DNA of 64,000 bases from Ketobacter alkanivorans. Lineage in GTDB: Bacteria > Pseudomonadota > Gammaproteobacteria > Pseudomonadales > Ketobacteraceae. Made by a program: the position numbers and the translations under genes. Positions 1 to 7,829 of this stretch are shown one piece after another; the stretch's first letter is position 1, and each line of letters starts with the position of its first letter. The notes beneath the pieces were generated by a model. The model was given only the letters and a program-made list of their open reading frames with translations, made no database searches and was not told the origin of the DNA. The stretch spans positions 372,001-436,000 of the forward strand of contig NZ_CP022684.1 in assembly GCF_002863865.1 (NCBI RefSeq), given 5' to 3'.

Positions 1-83
1 ATGCGGGTGTGCAATTTACCCACACTATACAAATGGAATAATTGAAGTAAGATTGGATTTCAATTTACAAGGAGATCACGAAA

Positions 84-449
84 GTGAGTGAAGTATCAGA
101 ATATGAAGGAATATCGGCTGAAGACGTCGAAATGATCAAAGCCATTGTAGACGCATTCTATGGGCCAAGCATAGCTGCTCGTTTCACATCAAGCACAATA
201 AGCGACGACACGGTCAAGCAAATTGCGTATCTTTTGGCCGAAACGGTAGATTGTAGTCAGTGGACGGACGCCGTCCCAAACCCTAGCGACATCTTAATGC
301 CGACCAAAAACCTAAAAAAGTGGGCGCTTCGTTTAATCAGAAACGCTGGAAAGCCATTCATAAATGGTAGCGCGAAGGTCACGGTTGCATGCAAGAATTT
401 TCGAGCAGCACAACTAAGAACGGAAGTTGTAATGTCGCTTAAATACTAA
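84..449 (+). CDS. Small hypothetical protein in a cassette-like region
   Basis: A 121-residue soluble protein that I do not recognise. It starts at GTG, chosen because an AAGGAG ribosome-binding site lies 9 bases upstream. The N-terminal third is acidic, the C-terminal third is basic (Lys/Arg clusters after residue 75), and there is no signal peptide or membrane segment. The stop is 11 bases before the next gene, so the two are probably co-transcribed. It sits left of an attC-like site in AT-richer DNA than the housekeeping genes after 1.9 kb, which fits the usual content of integron cassettes (small genes without known homologues). Function unknown. Confidence 0.6.
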   Translation: MSEVSEYEGISAEDVEMIKAIVDAFYGPSIAARFTSSTISDDTVKQIAYLLAETVDCSQWTDAVPNPSDILMPTKNLKKWALRLIRNAGKPFINGSAKVTVACKNFRAAQLRTEVVMSLKY

Positions 450-460
450 GGTTTAAAAAA

Positions 461-889
461 ATGATTCGAAATCTATTTACTATTTTTGCTATCTCATTGT
501 TGTGTGGCTGTTCTACGCATGAGCCCATTAGCTTTAAACCGGTTCTTGGCGTAGACATTGAACTTGGGTCATCGTTCGACACTCTAGACTTTGCAGACAA
601 TGAAGTTCTAGTTTATAAGAAAAATGAACTCTTGGGCAGTATCAAAAGGGTTCAGAATACAGATGGGTCACTCACATCTATTCAAGCCCTGAGAAATGGA
701 TTCAAAGAAGCAGAAAAAGGGACGAATAAACCAGAGCCACTAAATGTTAAAGATGACTGCTTTGGTTTTGTCGTTCATACGGATAACTTCAGCACTATTT
801 TCATAGCATCAGAAAAAGAACCATCTTCGTGGTCCGAAATCAGCGTGCGAAAATCAGATTATTCATCAGTTGTCAGCTCGCTAAAGTAG
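461..889 (+). CDS. Small lipoprotein, hypothetical
   Basis: A 142-residue protein with a short hydrophobic signal and a lipobox-like Leu-Cys-Gly-Cys at residues 14-17, so it is probably lipid-anchored at Cys17. The Cys at lipobox position -2 is unusual but tolerated. The mature part is polar and has no family I recognise. An AAGG lies 8 bases before the ATG, and the gene follows the preceding small gene by 11 bases. Its stop codon is directly followed by the attC-like element, which is the standard layout of a gene cassette (CDS, then attC, on the same strand). Confidence 0.6.
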   Translation: MIRNLFTIFAISLLCGCSTHEPISFKPVLGVDIELGSSFDTLDFADNEVLVYKKNELLGSIKRVQNTDGSLTSIQALRNGFKEAEKGTNKPEPLNVKDDCFGFVVHTDNFSTIFIASEKEPSSWSEISVRKSDYSSVVSSLK

Positions 890-892
890 CAG

Positions 893-1013
893 GCAATAAC
901 AATCCAAGGCACGCGGAGCCAGCTACGTTGCGCAATTATTTGTGGTGTCGCTACGCTCCTTTATACCACAAAACTCGCTCCACTCCGCTGGCCCGGTGTT
1001 TGAGGCGTTAGAT
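893..1013 (+). repeat. attC-like integron recombination site
   Basis: About 120 bases directly after the lipoprotein gene with the architecture of an attC site. The left end has TAAC (897-900). The right end has the core site GTTAGAT (1007-1013), which matches GTTRRRY. Between them are symmetrically placed pairing arms: CAA/TTG (904-906, 1000-1002), CAC/GTG (910-912, 996-998), GCCAGC/GCTGGC (918-923, 987-992) and TTTGTGGT/ACCACAAA (939-946, 965-972), all perfect matches, giving one long imperfect hairpin like a long VCR-type site. Orientation places any integrase gene to the left of the window. No intI is visible, so this is a call by structure alone. Confidence 0.65.
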
Positions 1014-1325
1014 GCCAGAGATAATAAAGTCCATCGCGGCGATAATTTCTGATCGATACTGAGAAAGATCGAAAGCTTTTTTGCCAAGTGATTTTCGATC
1101 AATACCCGCAATCTGCTGGGTTAGCGCAACGAAATTTTTTCCATCAATTTCGAGCACGGGACAAAGCTTGGTAATGGCAGCTTTACCTGCGAAGTTAGCT
1201 GGACATAGTGGAATAACGACTGTGGTCCTCAGGTCGTCTAATAGGTTGGACTGAATGTCCAAAAGATAGGGGTAGGTTTTCTTAGTTGTTTTATTTGGGT
1301 TCTCGTAAGCGACAAACTGAGCCAT
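1008..1325 (-). CDS. ccdB: CcdB-family toxin (DNA gyrase poison)
   Basis: A 105-residue protein with the CcdB pattern: N-terminal strand and DIQSNLLDD, VVIPL at about residues 36-40, LCPVLEIDG near 54-62, and the C-terminal Gly-Ile. The family traps DNA gyrase on cleaved DNA. F-plasmid CcdB ends Trp-Gly-Ile; here the Trp position is Ser, much as I remember for Vibrio chromosomal CcdB, so gyrase poisoning may differ. The start overlaps the ccdA stop by one base (TAATG), implying coupled translation. The stop codon TAA lies inside the attC core GTTAGAT, so the gene runs antisense to the cassette array right up to the recombination point. Confidence 0.85.
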   Translation of the reverse strand: MAQFVAYENPNKTTKKTYPYLLDIQSNLLDDLRTTVVIPLCPANFAGKAAITKLCPVLEIDGKNFVALTQQIAGIDRKSLGKKAFDLSQYRSEIIAAMDFIISGI

Positions 1326-1570
1326 TAAAAGCTCCTCAGTTCATCGCTGAAAGTGCCATGTTCTTCAACTAGCTGATTGTATGCTTCGATGGCATTCTTG
1401 TTTTGGTTCCGCCAAAGTTCTCTTTGCTTGGCGTTCACTAATTCAACTAGGGCCGCCTCGAACGTTGATGATAAATTGATCTTCAAGTCCTTGGCTTTAG
1501 CGAGTAAGTCACTGTTTATACTGACGTTTGTTGGCTTTTTGGGGGCTTGGGTATCAAAAACAGGGTTCAT
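1325..1570 (-). CDS. ccdA: CcdA-family antitoxin
   Basis: An 81-residue antitoxin: an N-terminal ribbon-helix-helix DNA-binding part (KPTNVSINSDLLAKAKDLKIN, split over residues 10-30) followed by a flexible acidic tail ending in a DELRSF-type motif that wraps CcdB. I chose the ATG at 1570, which has AAGG 9 bases upstream; an in-frame ATG at 1600 would lie inside the operator palindromes. It neutralises CcdB and represses its own operon together with it. Its coding strand opposes the cassette direction, a known habit of toxin-antitoxin cassettes, which carry their own promoter. Confidence 0.85.
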   Translation of the reverse strand: MNPVFDTQAPKKPTNVSINSDLLAKAKDLKINLSSTFEAALVELVNAKQRELWRNQNKNAIEAYNQLVEEHGTFSDELRSF

Positions 1571-1591
1571 AGTCGGGCCTTGTGCGTGGTT

Positions 1592-1614
1592 TATGCGCAT
1601 ATAATATGTGCATA
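1592..1614 (-). promoter_or_regulatory. Probable ccdAB operator: two tandem palindromes
   Basis: Two copies of TATGNGCATA start 13 bases apart: TATGCGCATA (1592-1601, perfect palindrome) and TATGTGCATA (1605-1614, one central mismatch). They lie just upstream of the ccdA start. Ribbon-helix-helix antitoxins such as CcdA bind repeated short palindromes, so this is the likely autoregulatory site. Seen directly; binding is inferred. Confidence 0.5.
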
Positions 1615-1633
1615 CAGGCTGTGCCGCAAGGCA

Positions 1634-1681
1634 TATAACAATTTGCTGTACTCGAATCCAACTACGCGCCTTCGGTTAGCT
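1634..1681 (+). repeat. Possible truncated second attC site
   Basis: The sequence contains TATAACAATTTG (left-end-like) and ends CGGTTAGCT (a relaxed core like GTTRRRY with one mismatch), with CGAA/TTCG at 1653-1656 and 1671-1674. At about 46 bases it is shorter than the smallest normal attC and its arms are not symmetric, so at best it is a deleted site. It lies where the attC of the ccdAB cassette is expected. Confidence 0.3.
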
Positions 1682-1843
1682 TAGCTTGGCGCGAAGGGCG
1701 TTCAATTTGGCCTCATGCTCCTCCAGCAAGCGCAGGCCGGCACGGATCACCTCGCTTGCAGAGCCATATCGTCCGCAGCTAAGCTGTTGTTTTATAAAGT
1801 CATCAAAGTGGTTGCCAAGGTTGACGCTAGTATTTCGTGCCAT
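1676..1843 (-). pseudogene. Truncated ParD-family antitoxin, no ParE partner
   Basis: A 55-codon reading frame, [10 protein letters not shown] at the start and [17 protein letters not shown] in the middle, which is the ribbon-helix-helix N-terminal domain of ParD antitoxins. Normal ParD proteins are about 80 residues; the C-terminal toxin-binding tail is missing. The premature TAA falls inside a GTTAGCT sequence resembling an attC core. No ParE-like frame follows on the reverse strand. DNA binding could persist, toxin neutralisation should not. I take it as a remnant left when the partner was cut away, perhaps by cassette recombination. Confidence 0.6.
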
Positions 1844-1943
1844 AGGGATGTACCAATGATTTTAGCGAATACCAATAAACAAGGCTGGGTTTAACAAATG
1901 GATAGCTCTACGGGGCTCAACATAAGCGGGTCGCTCGCAAACT

Positions 1944-2366
1944 TTAGTTGCGGTAGGTAAGGCGCCCCTTGATACCTTGCTGGCGATACCAGTCCAACGT
2001 CCAGGGTTTGGCGGTAACTCTATCCTGCGCCCAGTAGGCAATAAGATACGCCCAGCATTTCGTTGCAACTGGCTGCGCACCACAACTCATTTGATCCAAT
2101 AAAACCTGCACCCTGACTCGGCGATAAAGCTCGCCCTCGTATTGATCGAGTTTCACCAGTTCCTGCTGAGTAATGCCGGAGATCAGCATACCCGGTACAG
2201 AGGCGGTGGCCTCAGGTACGATTCCTGGAAAGTTGGCCCGCGCTACCAAGCCCACCCGATAACCAGTCAAGGTTGCAGGCTCACCCTGCAGCGCTCTACC
2301 CATTACCCGTTCTGTGATTTCAGGAAGCTGTAAGGTGCCATAGGCAAACAGATTGTGCAGCATCAT
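1944..2366 (-). CDS. Gamma-glutamylcyclotransferase-like (GGCT/AIG2) protein
   Basis: A 140-residue protein with the GGCT fold signature AYGTLQ near residue 8 and the catalytic-type glutamate in LDQYEGELYRR at about residue 77. The family includes enzymes that release 5-oxoproline from gamma-glutamyl peptides and many uncharacterised members; the substrate here cannot be told. Two ATG codons in tandem (2366 and 2363) could start it; neither has a strong ribosome-binding site. It begins 3 bases after mtnC ends, so it is the last gene of the mtn-side operon and probably depends on translational coupling. Confidence 0.75.
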   Translation of the reverse strand: MMLHNLFAYGTLQLPEITERVMGRALQGEPATLTGYRVGLVARANFPGIVPEATASVPGMLISGITQQELVKLDQYEGELYRRVRVQVLLDQMSCGAQPVATKCWAYLIAYWAQDRVTAKPWTLDWYRQQGIKGRLTYRN

Positions 2367-2369
2367 GCT

Positions 2370-3074
2370 TTAACGCAGGGCAGCAAGATCGATCTGATTA
2401 AAATCAGTAACGTGTGGATGAGCACCAAAGCCTTCACCAATGCACTCTCGATCCAGTGCCAGGGTTAACACACCCGCCTCTGCTGCGGCATCCAACTCCG
2501 CCACCACGTCCGACAGGAACAAAATCTCATGTCCGGGCAGGCCAAGGGTTTGTTTGATCTGCTCGTAAGAAGCGGATTCGCGCTTGCCACCAATCCGTGT
2601 ATCAAAGAAGTGGTCAAACAGTGGGGTGAGATCCCCTGCCTCGCTGTAGCCAAACAATAATTTCTGGGCAGCCTCGGAGCCTGAAGAATAAATACTGAGT
2701 TGAATGCCTTGCTGCTTCCAGCCCTTCAACTTGGTGGCCACTTCAGGATATAAGTGCCCTTTCAGGCTGCCATCTTCATAACCGGATCGCCAGATCATAC
2801 CTTGCAGGGTTTTTAATGGCGTGATTTTCAGATCCTGCTCGATCCAATTAACGAGGATCTCGCCCACCCGCTCCACGCTGGCGTCTGGCTCCCCTGCTTC
2901 TGCCCGAACGGCGCTGATTTCGGCTGCCACTGTCGGCACTGCTGCATTATCAACGACATAATCCTGGATTCTGGCTTTGGCGTATGGAAACAGCACGTCT
3001 GCCACAAAGGAAATACTGGTGGTGGTGCCTTCAATATCGGTCACGATGGCTTTAACGGGTGAGGATTCGGTCAC
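2370..3074 (-). CDS. mtnC: Enolase-phosphatase E1 of methionine salvage
   Basis: 234 residues, normal length. This HAD-superfamily enzyme enolises and dephosphorylates 2,3-diketo-5-methylthiopentyl-1-phosphate to the acireductone used by MtnD. The N-terminal nucleophile motif DIEGTTT (Asp13, Glu15), the SSGS motif II region, GGKRES with the motif III Lys and the late FLSDVVAELDAA are all present. The start overlaps the end of mtnD by 4 bases, so the two consecutive enzymes are translationally coupled. Cytoplasmic. Confidence 0.95.
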   Translation of the reverse strand: MTESSPVKAIVTDIEGTTTSISFVADVLFPYAKARIQDYVVDNAAVPTVAAEISAVRAEAGEPDASVERVGEILVNWIEQDLKITPLKTLQGMIWRSGYEDGSLKGHLYPEVATKLKGWKQQGIQLSIYSSGSEAAQKLLFGYSEAGDLTPLFDHFFDTRIGGKRESASYEQIKQTLGLPGHEILFLSDVVAELDAAAEAGVLTLALDRECIGEGFGAHPHVTDFNQIDLAALR

Positions 3075-3625
3075 TTGGCTAATGCCTCATAACGGGGAAA
3101 CTCATCAGCGATTTTCTCACCGGTAAAATTGGCCACCCAGCCATCAGGGTTGGTGAACAGTCGCACCGCAGTAAAATTAGGGCTGTCACCCATGTCAAAC
3201 CAATGCCGGGTATTGGCCGGAACGCTGATCAGATCGTTCTTGCAGCAGCGCACGGCATATACTCCATCATCCAAATGCAGATAGAACACACCATCGCCTT
3301 TGACGAAAAAACGCACCTCGTCTTCGGAGTGAGTGTGTTCATTCAGAAACTTATTGCGCAGGGCGATTTTGTCAGGGTGATTGGGCGTCATGTTGATCAC
3401 GTCAGCCGTTTGGTAACCGCCCTCCTGCTGTAATTTTTCGATGGAATCGGCATAGGCGTTAAGAATATCGTCGGCTGTGGAATCCGCTGTGATAGGGAAG
3501 TTAGCCTCCCACTGCTCGAACTGAATGCCTTTGCGGCCCAGGATTCGGGCTATTTCATTCTGATCTTCGGTGGTCAGATCCGCTTGCCCTGCGTCTTTAT
3601 CGTTATACACATACAGAGTGCTCAT
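3071..3625 (-). CDS. mtnD: Acireductone dioxygenase
   Basis: 184 residues, a cupin metalloenzyme. It oxidises the acireductone from MtnC to the 2-oxo acid precursor of methionine plus formate (Fe form) or to off-pathway products (Ni form). The metal ligands are visible: His97, His99 and Glu103 in HTHSEDEVRFF, and His141 in NTRHWFD. It lies between mtnB and mtnC in the order seen in Pseudomonas. The upstream kinase/isomerase steps (mtnA, mtnK or mtnP) are not in the window. Confidence 0.96.
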   Translation of the reverse strand: MSTLYVYNDKDAGQADLTTEDQNEIARILGRKGIQFEQWEANFPITADSTADDILNAYADSIEKLQQEGGYQTADVINMTPNHPDKIALRNKFLNEHTHSEDEVRFFVKGDGVFYLHLDDGVYAVRCCKNDLISVPANTRHWFDMGDSPNFTAVRLFTNPDGWVANFTGEKIADEFPRYEALAK

Positions 3626-3637
3626 GGGTTTCTCCTG

Positions 3638-4252
3638 TTATTTAAGCAGCAAGCAACTTTTGTATTCGCATTCCATCAGGAACTCCATCGCCTCGCTGTG
3701 GCGTTTGGCTTCGGCAACGGTGCTGCCCCAGCTGTATATGCCATGGCCTGCAAGAATGAATGCAGGGCAACTGGGGTTAGATGCCAGATAGGTATCTATC
3801 TCGCGCCCAAGCGCCATCATGTCCTGGTTATTGCCGTAAACCGGAACTGAGATTTCCTGCTCATGGGAGGTAACCCCCCGGAACGCCTTCTGCATCTCGT
3901 AGTTGTTGAAGCGAATTTCGCCGTTCCAGATAGCACGACTGAACACCGTGCCGTATACGGAATGAGTATGAATAATGTAACGCGCATCTTGTGCATGACC
4001 GTAAATAAGCGCATGCAGTAGTGTTTCTGCAGAGGGCTTTTTATCGCTGTTATAAGGGTTACCTTTGGAATCCACTTCCATCAGATCGTTTTCAGTCAGC
4101 TCACCTTTTGCGTTACCGGAAACGGTGATCAGGATGCGCTGCTGGTCGATGCGAGCGGACAGGTTGCCACTGGTGGCCGGGCACCAGTTATGGGCATCAA
4201 CCCACTTTCCGATATTGATAACATCCTGCTTAAGCTGATTCAGTTCCGTCAT
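3638..4252 (-). CDS. mtnB: Methylthioribulose-1-phosphate dehydratase
   Basis: 204 residues of the class II aldolase/adducin fold. The enzyme dehydrates 5-methylthioribulose-1-phosphate, feeding MtnC. Zinc-type histidines stand in HTHS (His95, His97) with a further one in LAGHGIYSWG. I set the start at 4252 because AGGAT lies about 8 bases upstream and homologues begin with a short MTELNQL-like N-terminus; a longer in-frame frame to 4405 would be antisense-like coding inside the MFS gene. The start overlaps the end of the MFS gene by 23 bases. Confidence 0.95.
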   Translation of the reverse strand: MTELNQLKQDVINIGKWVDAHNWCPATSGNLSARIDQQRILITVSGNAKGELTENDLMEVDSKGNPYNSDKKPSAETLLHALIYGHAQDARYIIHTHSVYGTVFSRAIWNGEIRFNNYEMQKAFRGVTSHEQEISVPVYGNNQDMMALGREIDTYLASNPSCPAFILAGHGIYSWGSTVAEAKRHSEAMEFLMECEYKSCLLLK

Positions 4253-5414
4253 GAGATATCCTGTTGGTTGAATGAGAGGACAGCGCCATGGCCAGTATGC
4301 CAGCCGCCAGCGCCACTCCTGCTGCCATAAAGTAAGCCATGGAACCACCCCAGTTTTCAACAATGAATCCTGAAAGATAGGCACCCACTGCTCCACCGGC
4401 ACCAAAACTGAGGGCGCTGTACATGGCTTGGCCCTGCCCGGATGCCTGGGTGCTGAAATATCGGTGAATCAAGTGCATGGCGATGGCGTGAAACACTCCG
4501 AAGCTTGCGGCGTGACTGATTTGCGCTAAAAAGATAATCCAGCCTTGATCCGGGAACAGCCCGGTTACCAGCCAGCGCAGCGCAGTAATCAATAGGCAAT
4601 AAAACGCCAGACTGCGCACGCTATAGCGATCAAAAAGTTTGTGGGCGATCAGAAATACACCAATTTCAGCGATAACCCCCAATGCCCATAGCCAGCCAAT
4701 GGCGGTTTTGCTGTAGGCGTAATCCTCAAGATAGATCGAAAAGAAGGTGTAATAAGGGCCATGCGATATTTGCAGCAAGAAACAGATACTGAAAAACAAA
4801 ATGGGTTGAGGTGATTTGAGTTGCTGCAGGAACGCTGACAGACTGCCCCGCTGCCGGGCCCCTTGCCCTGAGCCGCTGACCGTGAAGCTGGAAATCGCAA
4901 TCAACGCCAACAGCCCGGTGAGTATGGCTGGCAGCAATTGCAACGAATGGCGCTCGAAAAACCACCCAAGCCCCACAACCGCCAACACGAATCCAACCGA
5001 CCCCCACAACCGAATACGGCTGTACTGTTCGGTGGCGCGATCAAGATGGCGCAGAGTCACCACTTCAAATTGCGGCAGAATGGCATTCCAGAAGAAACTG
5101 AAACCTGCCATCACCAAGGCTACACCCCAAAACCCTGGCTCAAGGAAAATAAAACAGAATATGAATAACGCCAGCATTGACCCAAGCCTGATCACCCAAA
5201 GGCGTTTACCGGTATGGTCTGCCAGCCAGCCCCACATGTTGGGTGCAATCAGTTTAGTGCCCACCAGAATGGCCATTAACTGGCCTATCTGCGCCAAGCT
5301 GAAACCCTGTTCACGCAGAAACAGACCCCAGAACGGGAGCATGGCGCCCAGCAATCCAAAGTAATTAAAGTAGAACGCGGATAGACGCCAATAGGGTACC
5401 TGGTTCGACACCAC
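4230..5414 (-). CDS. MFS transporter linked to methionine salvage/aroC
   Basis: A 394-residue inner-membrane protein with about 12 hydrophobic segments and the MFS loop GWLADHTGKR after the second helix. The overall look is that of the phenylpropionate permease-like branch (HcaT/PPP type) of MFS_1. It sits between aroC and mtnB and overlaps mtnB. The same order occurs in Pseudomonas as I recall it, so a role in moving methylthio-sugars or methylthioadenosine is possible but unproven. Substrate unknown. Confidence 0.85.
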   Translation of the reverse strand: MVSNQVPYWRLSAFYFNYFGLLGAMLPFWGLFLREQGFSLAQIGQLMAILVGTKLIAPNMWGWLADHTGKRLWVIRLGSMLALFIFCFIFLEPGFWGVALVMAGFSFFWNAILPQFEVVTLRHLDRATEQYSRIRLWGSVGFVLAVVGLGWFFERHSLQLLPAILTGLLALIAISSFTVSGSGQGARQRGSLSAFLQQLKSPQPILFFSICFLLQISHGPYYTFFSIYLEDYAYSKTAIGWLWALGVIAEIGVFLIAHKLFDRYSVRSLAFYCLLITALRWLVTGLFPDQGWIIFLAQISHAASFGVFHAIAMHLIHRYFSTQASGQGQAMYSALSFGAGGAVGAYLSGFIVENWGGSMAYFMAAGVALAAGILAMALSSHSTNRISHDGTESA

Positions 5415-6518
5415 TTACCCCTGGACAGCTCCAGGAACCACCGGGGTACCGGAAGCCACATCCGCGTTTTGGCCGCGATGACGCAGTACATGATCCAACA
5501 ACACCATGGCCATCATGGCCTCGGCGATGGGGGTAGCGCGCACACCCACACAAGGGTCGTGTCTGCCTGTGGTGACCACTTCGATAGGGTTGCCAGCCTT
5601 GTCGATGCTGCGCCCGGGTATACGTAAGCTGGAGGTGGGTTTTAGCGCGATGTGCGCAATAATGTCCTGCCCGGATGAGATGCCGCCGAGGATGCCGCCC
5701 GCGTTATTGGAAAGGAAGCCAGCCGGGGTGATTTCATCCCGATGCTGCTCTCCACGCTGCGTAACACACTCAAAACCTGCGCCAATCTCAACACCTTTTA
5801 CCGCATTAATGCTCATCAAGGCGTGGGCCAGCTCCGCATCCAATCGATCAAAAATGGGCTCACCTAAGCCAGGCATCACGCCGCTTGCCACTACGGTCAC
5901 CCTGGCACCGATGGAGCTGCCGTCGCGGCGCAACTGGTCGATCAGGGCTTCCATTTCTGGCACTACGGCAGGGTCAGGGCAAAAGAACGGATTTTGTTCA
6001 ACTGCATCCCAATCAAACGCCTTGGGTTTGATGTCGCCAATCTGTGACACATAGCCTCGGACTTCAATACCGAACTTTTCCTTCAGGTACTTTTTGGCAA
6101 TGGCCCCAGCGGCGACACGCATGGCCGTTTCGCGGGCAGAAGAACGACCGCCACCGCGATAATCTCTCACGCCGTATTTCTGGTGGTAGGTGTAATCTGC
6201 ATGAGCCGGTCGGAAAGTATCTTTAATATCGGAGTAATCTTTGGATTTCTGATCTTTGTTCATGATCAGCAGGCCGATGGACGTGCCAGTGGTTTGACCC
6301 TCAAATACACCGGACAGGATCTGAACTTCATCATCCTCTCGCCGTTGGGTGGTGTATTTGGATGTGCCGGGCTTACGGCGATCCAGATCCCGTTGCAGGT
6401 CAGCCTCGGTCAATTCCAGCCCAGGCGGGCAGCCATCAACGATACAGCCCAGAGCAATACCATGACTTTCTCCAAAGGTAGTAACGGTGAACAGCTTTCC
6501 GAATGTGTTTCCTGACAT
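5415..6518 (-). CDS. aroC: Chorismate synthase
   Basis: 367 residues. This FMN-dependent enzyme converts 5-enolpyruvylshikimate-3-phosphate to chorismate, the last step of the shikimate pathway. The family N-terminus [19 protein letters not shown], the [10 protein letters not shown] motif and the C-terminal [10 protein letters not shown] and [12 protein letters not shown] blocks are intact. I started at 6518, where the conserved N-terminus begins, rather than at an upstream ATG. The MFS gene follows immediately (stop and start adjacent), so they form one operon. Confidence 0.97.
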   Translation of the reverse strand: MSGNTFGKLFTVTTFGESHGIALGCIVDGCPPGLELTEADLQRDLDRRKPGTSKYTTQRREDDEVQILSGVFEGQTTGTSIGLLIMNKDQKSKDYSDIKDTFRPAHADYTYHQKYGVRDYRGGGRSSARETAMRVAAGAIAKKYLKEKFGIEVRGYVSQIGDIKPKAFDWDAVEQNPFFCPDPAVVPEMEALIDQLRRDGSSIGARVTVVASGVMPGLGEPIFDRLDAELAHALMSINAVKGVEIGAGFECVTQRGEQHRDEITPAGFLSNNAGGILGGISSGQDIIAHIALKPTSSLRIPGRSIDKAGNPIEVVTTGRHDPCVGVRATPIAEAMMAMVLLDHVLRHRGQNADVASGTPVVPGAVQG

Positions 6519-6637
6519 GATACGCTCTGAGATTGGTGAGTTTGATGCGCCGGTCATTATACCGGTCACCCCTGCAACATGCTAAAGCAATTTAGACTGT
6601 GTCTAGTATTTGAAATTCAATAACTTATTGGGCTTTA

Positions 6638-7588
6638 TTAAAGTACAAAATCAGCTTGATGATGGTCGATCTGCTCTTTGGTGAGGACAAATACACCCAT
6701 GCCACCCCGCTCGAATTCCAGCCAGGTGAACCCCACGTTCGGATAGGCCAGCTCCAGCGCCTCCCAGGAGTTACCCACCTCGATCACGGCAATACCGCCA
6801 GGGTTGAGATGGCGCGACAGCTCGGGCAACATTCGACGCACGATATCCAGTCCGTCAGCACCGGCTTCCAGCCCCATGCGGGGCTCATGATGGAACTCGT
6901 CCGCCAGCGCGTCCATATCCTGCTTGTCTACATAAGGAGGGTTGGAGACGATGATGTCGTAGGTGCGCCCATCCAGTGCTTCGAACAAGTCAGAATAAAT
7001 GACATTAACTTGGTGTTCTGCACCCAGGGACTGCACATTCTGCTCCGCCACATCCAGTGCATCCTCGCTGAGATCCACACAATCCACCAAGGCATCGGGA
7101 AAATACTGGGCGCAGGCAATGCCAATGCAACCACTGCCAGTGCACATATCCAGAATGCTTTCGACCTGATCGGGATCCACCCAAGGGGAGAACTGGTTTT
7201 CAATCAGCTCCCCAATGGGCGAGCGAGGAATAAGCACCCGCTGATCGACTTTAAACGGAATCCCGGCAAACCATCCGGTGCCGGTTAAATAGGAGGTGGG
7301 CACCCGCTCTACCACTCTTCGCGTCAACAGACGACAAATGGCGCTGCGCTCTGAGGCCAGCACGCGGGCATCCTGAATGCGAACATCAATGTCCCAGGGA
7401 AGGTGCAGAGCATGCAATACCAGCGCAACGGCCTCATCCCAAGGATCATCAAAACCGTGTCCAAGCACCACTTGATGCTCGTTAAACAAGCTGACCGACC
7501 AACGCAAAAAATCACGAATGGTCACCAGCTCGGCGATAGCCTCATCGGTGTTTATGATGTCCTGACTGATATCTGTGTGGGCAACCAT
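6638..7588 (-). CDS. prmB: Ribosomal protein L3 glutamine methyltransferase
   Basis: 316 residues. It methylates a glutamine of ribosomal protein uL3 using S-adenosylmethionine. The SAM-binding DMCTGSGCIGIACA and the catalytic NPPYV motif are clear, and the length and PrmB-type N-terminal helical domain separate it from PrmC. It is followed by aroC on the same strand after about 120 bases. Confidence 0.94.
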   Translation of the reverse strand: MVAHTDISQDIINTDEAIAELVTIRDFLRWSVSLFNEHQVVLGHGFDDPWDEAVALVLHALHLPWDIDVRIQDARVLASERSAICRLLTRRVVERVPTSYLTGTGWFAGIPFKVDQRVLIPRSPIGELIENQFSPWVDPDQVESILDMCTGSGCIGIACAQYFPDALVDCVDLSEDALDVAEQNVQSLGAEHQVNVIYSDLFEALDGRTYDIIVSNPPYVDKQDMDALADEFHHEPRMGLEAGADGLDIVRRMLPELSRHLNPGGIAVIEVGNSWEALELAYPNVGFTWLEFERGGMGVFVLTKEQIDHHQADFVL

Positions 7589-7641
7589 GATGTCTCGTCC
7601 GCTGCAAAAAGCGGGATTTTACATGGTTAAGGCGAAATGCT

Positions 7642-7752
7642 CTAACGCCTTGTGCGCATTCGGGAACGAATAAGAGCTCGAGTACGCTGACGGCGTTGAC
7701 GGGAAACAGGATTGGTCTTGATATTGCGCGGCATAGGGGTGGCTGGCTTCAT
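7642..7752 (-). CDS. Possible tiny, very basic protein
   Basis: A 36-codon frame between prmB and the DUF4892 gene that encodes an Arg-rich peptide beginning MKPATPMPRNIK, with 12 Arg in total. No good ribosome-binding site precedes it. Arg-rich frames can occur by chance, so this is only a candidate. The rest of the 240-base gap holds an AT-rich stretch with TTGATCAA but nothing else I can name. Confidence 0.2.
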   Translation of the reverse strand: MKPATPMPRNIKTNPVSRQRRQRTRALIRSRMRTRR

Positions 7753-7829
7753 GGGTAGCACACTCTGGGTCGGCTTTTGATTCAATAAAAAATAGACCAA
7801 TTTGATCAAAATACAACCAGAGCGACCCG

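Noticed and set aside
829..1011. Forward 60-codon frame across the lipoprotein end and attC-like site
   Set aside because: It starts inside the lipoprotein gene in another frame and runs through the hairpin element; no ribosome-binding site or protein-like composition.
4816..5364. 182-codon forward frame inside the MFS gene
   Set aside because: Antisense shadow of a well-supported membrane protein gene; composition is Pro/Asn/Lys-rich in a way typical of reverse-frame readings.
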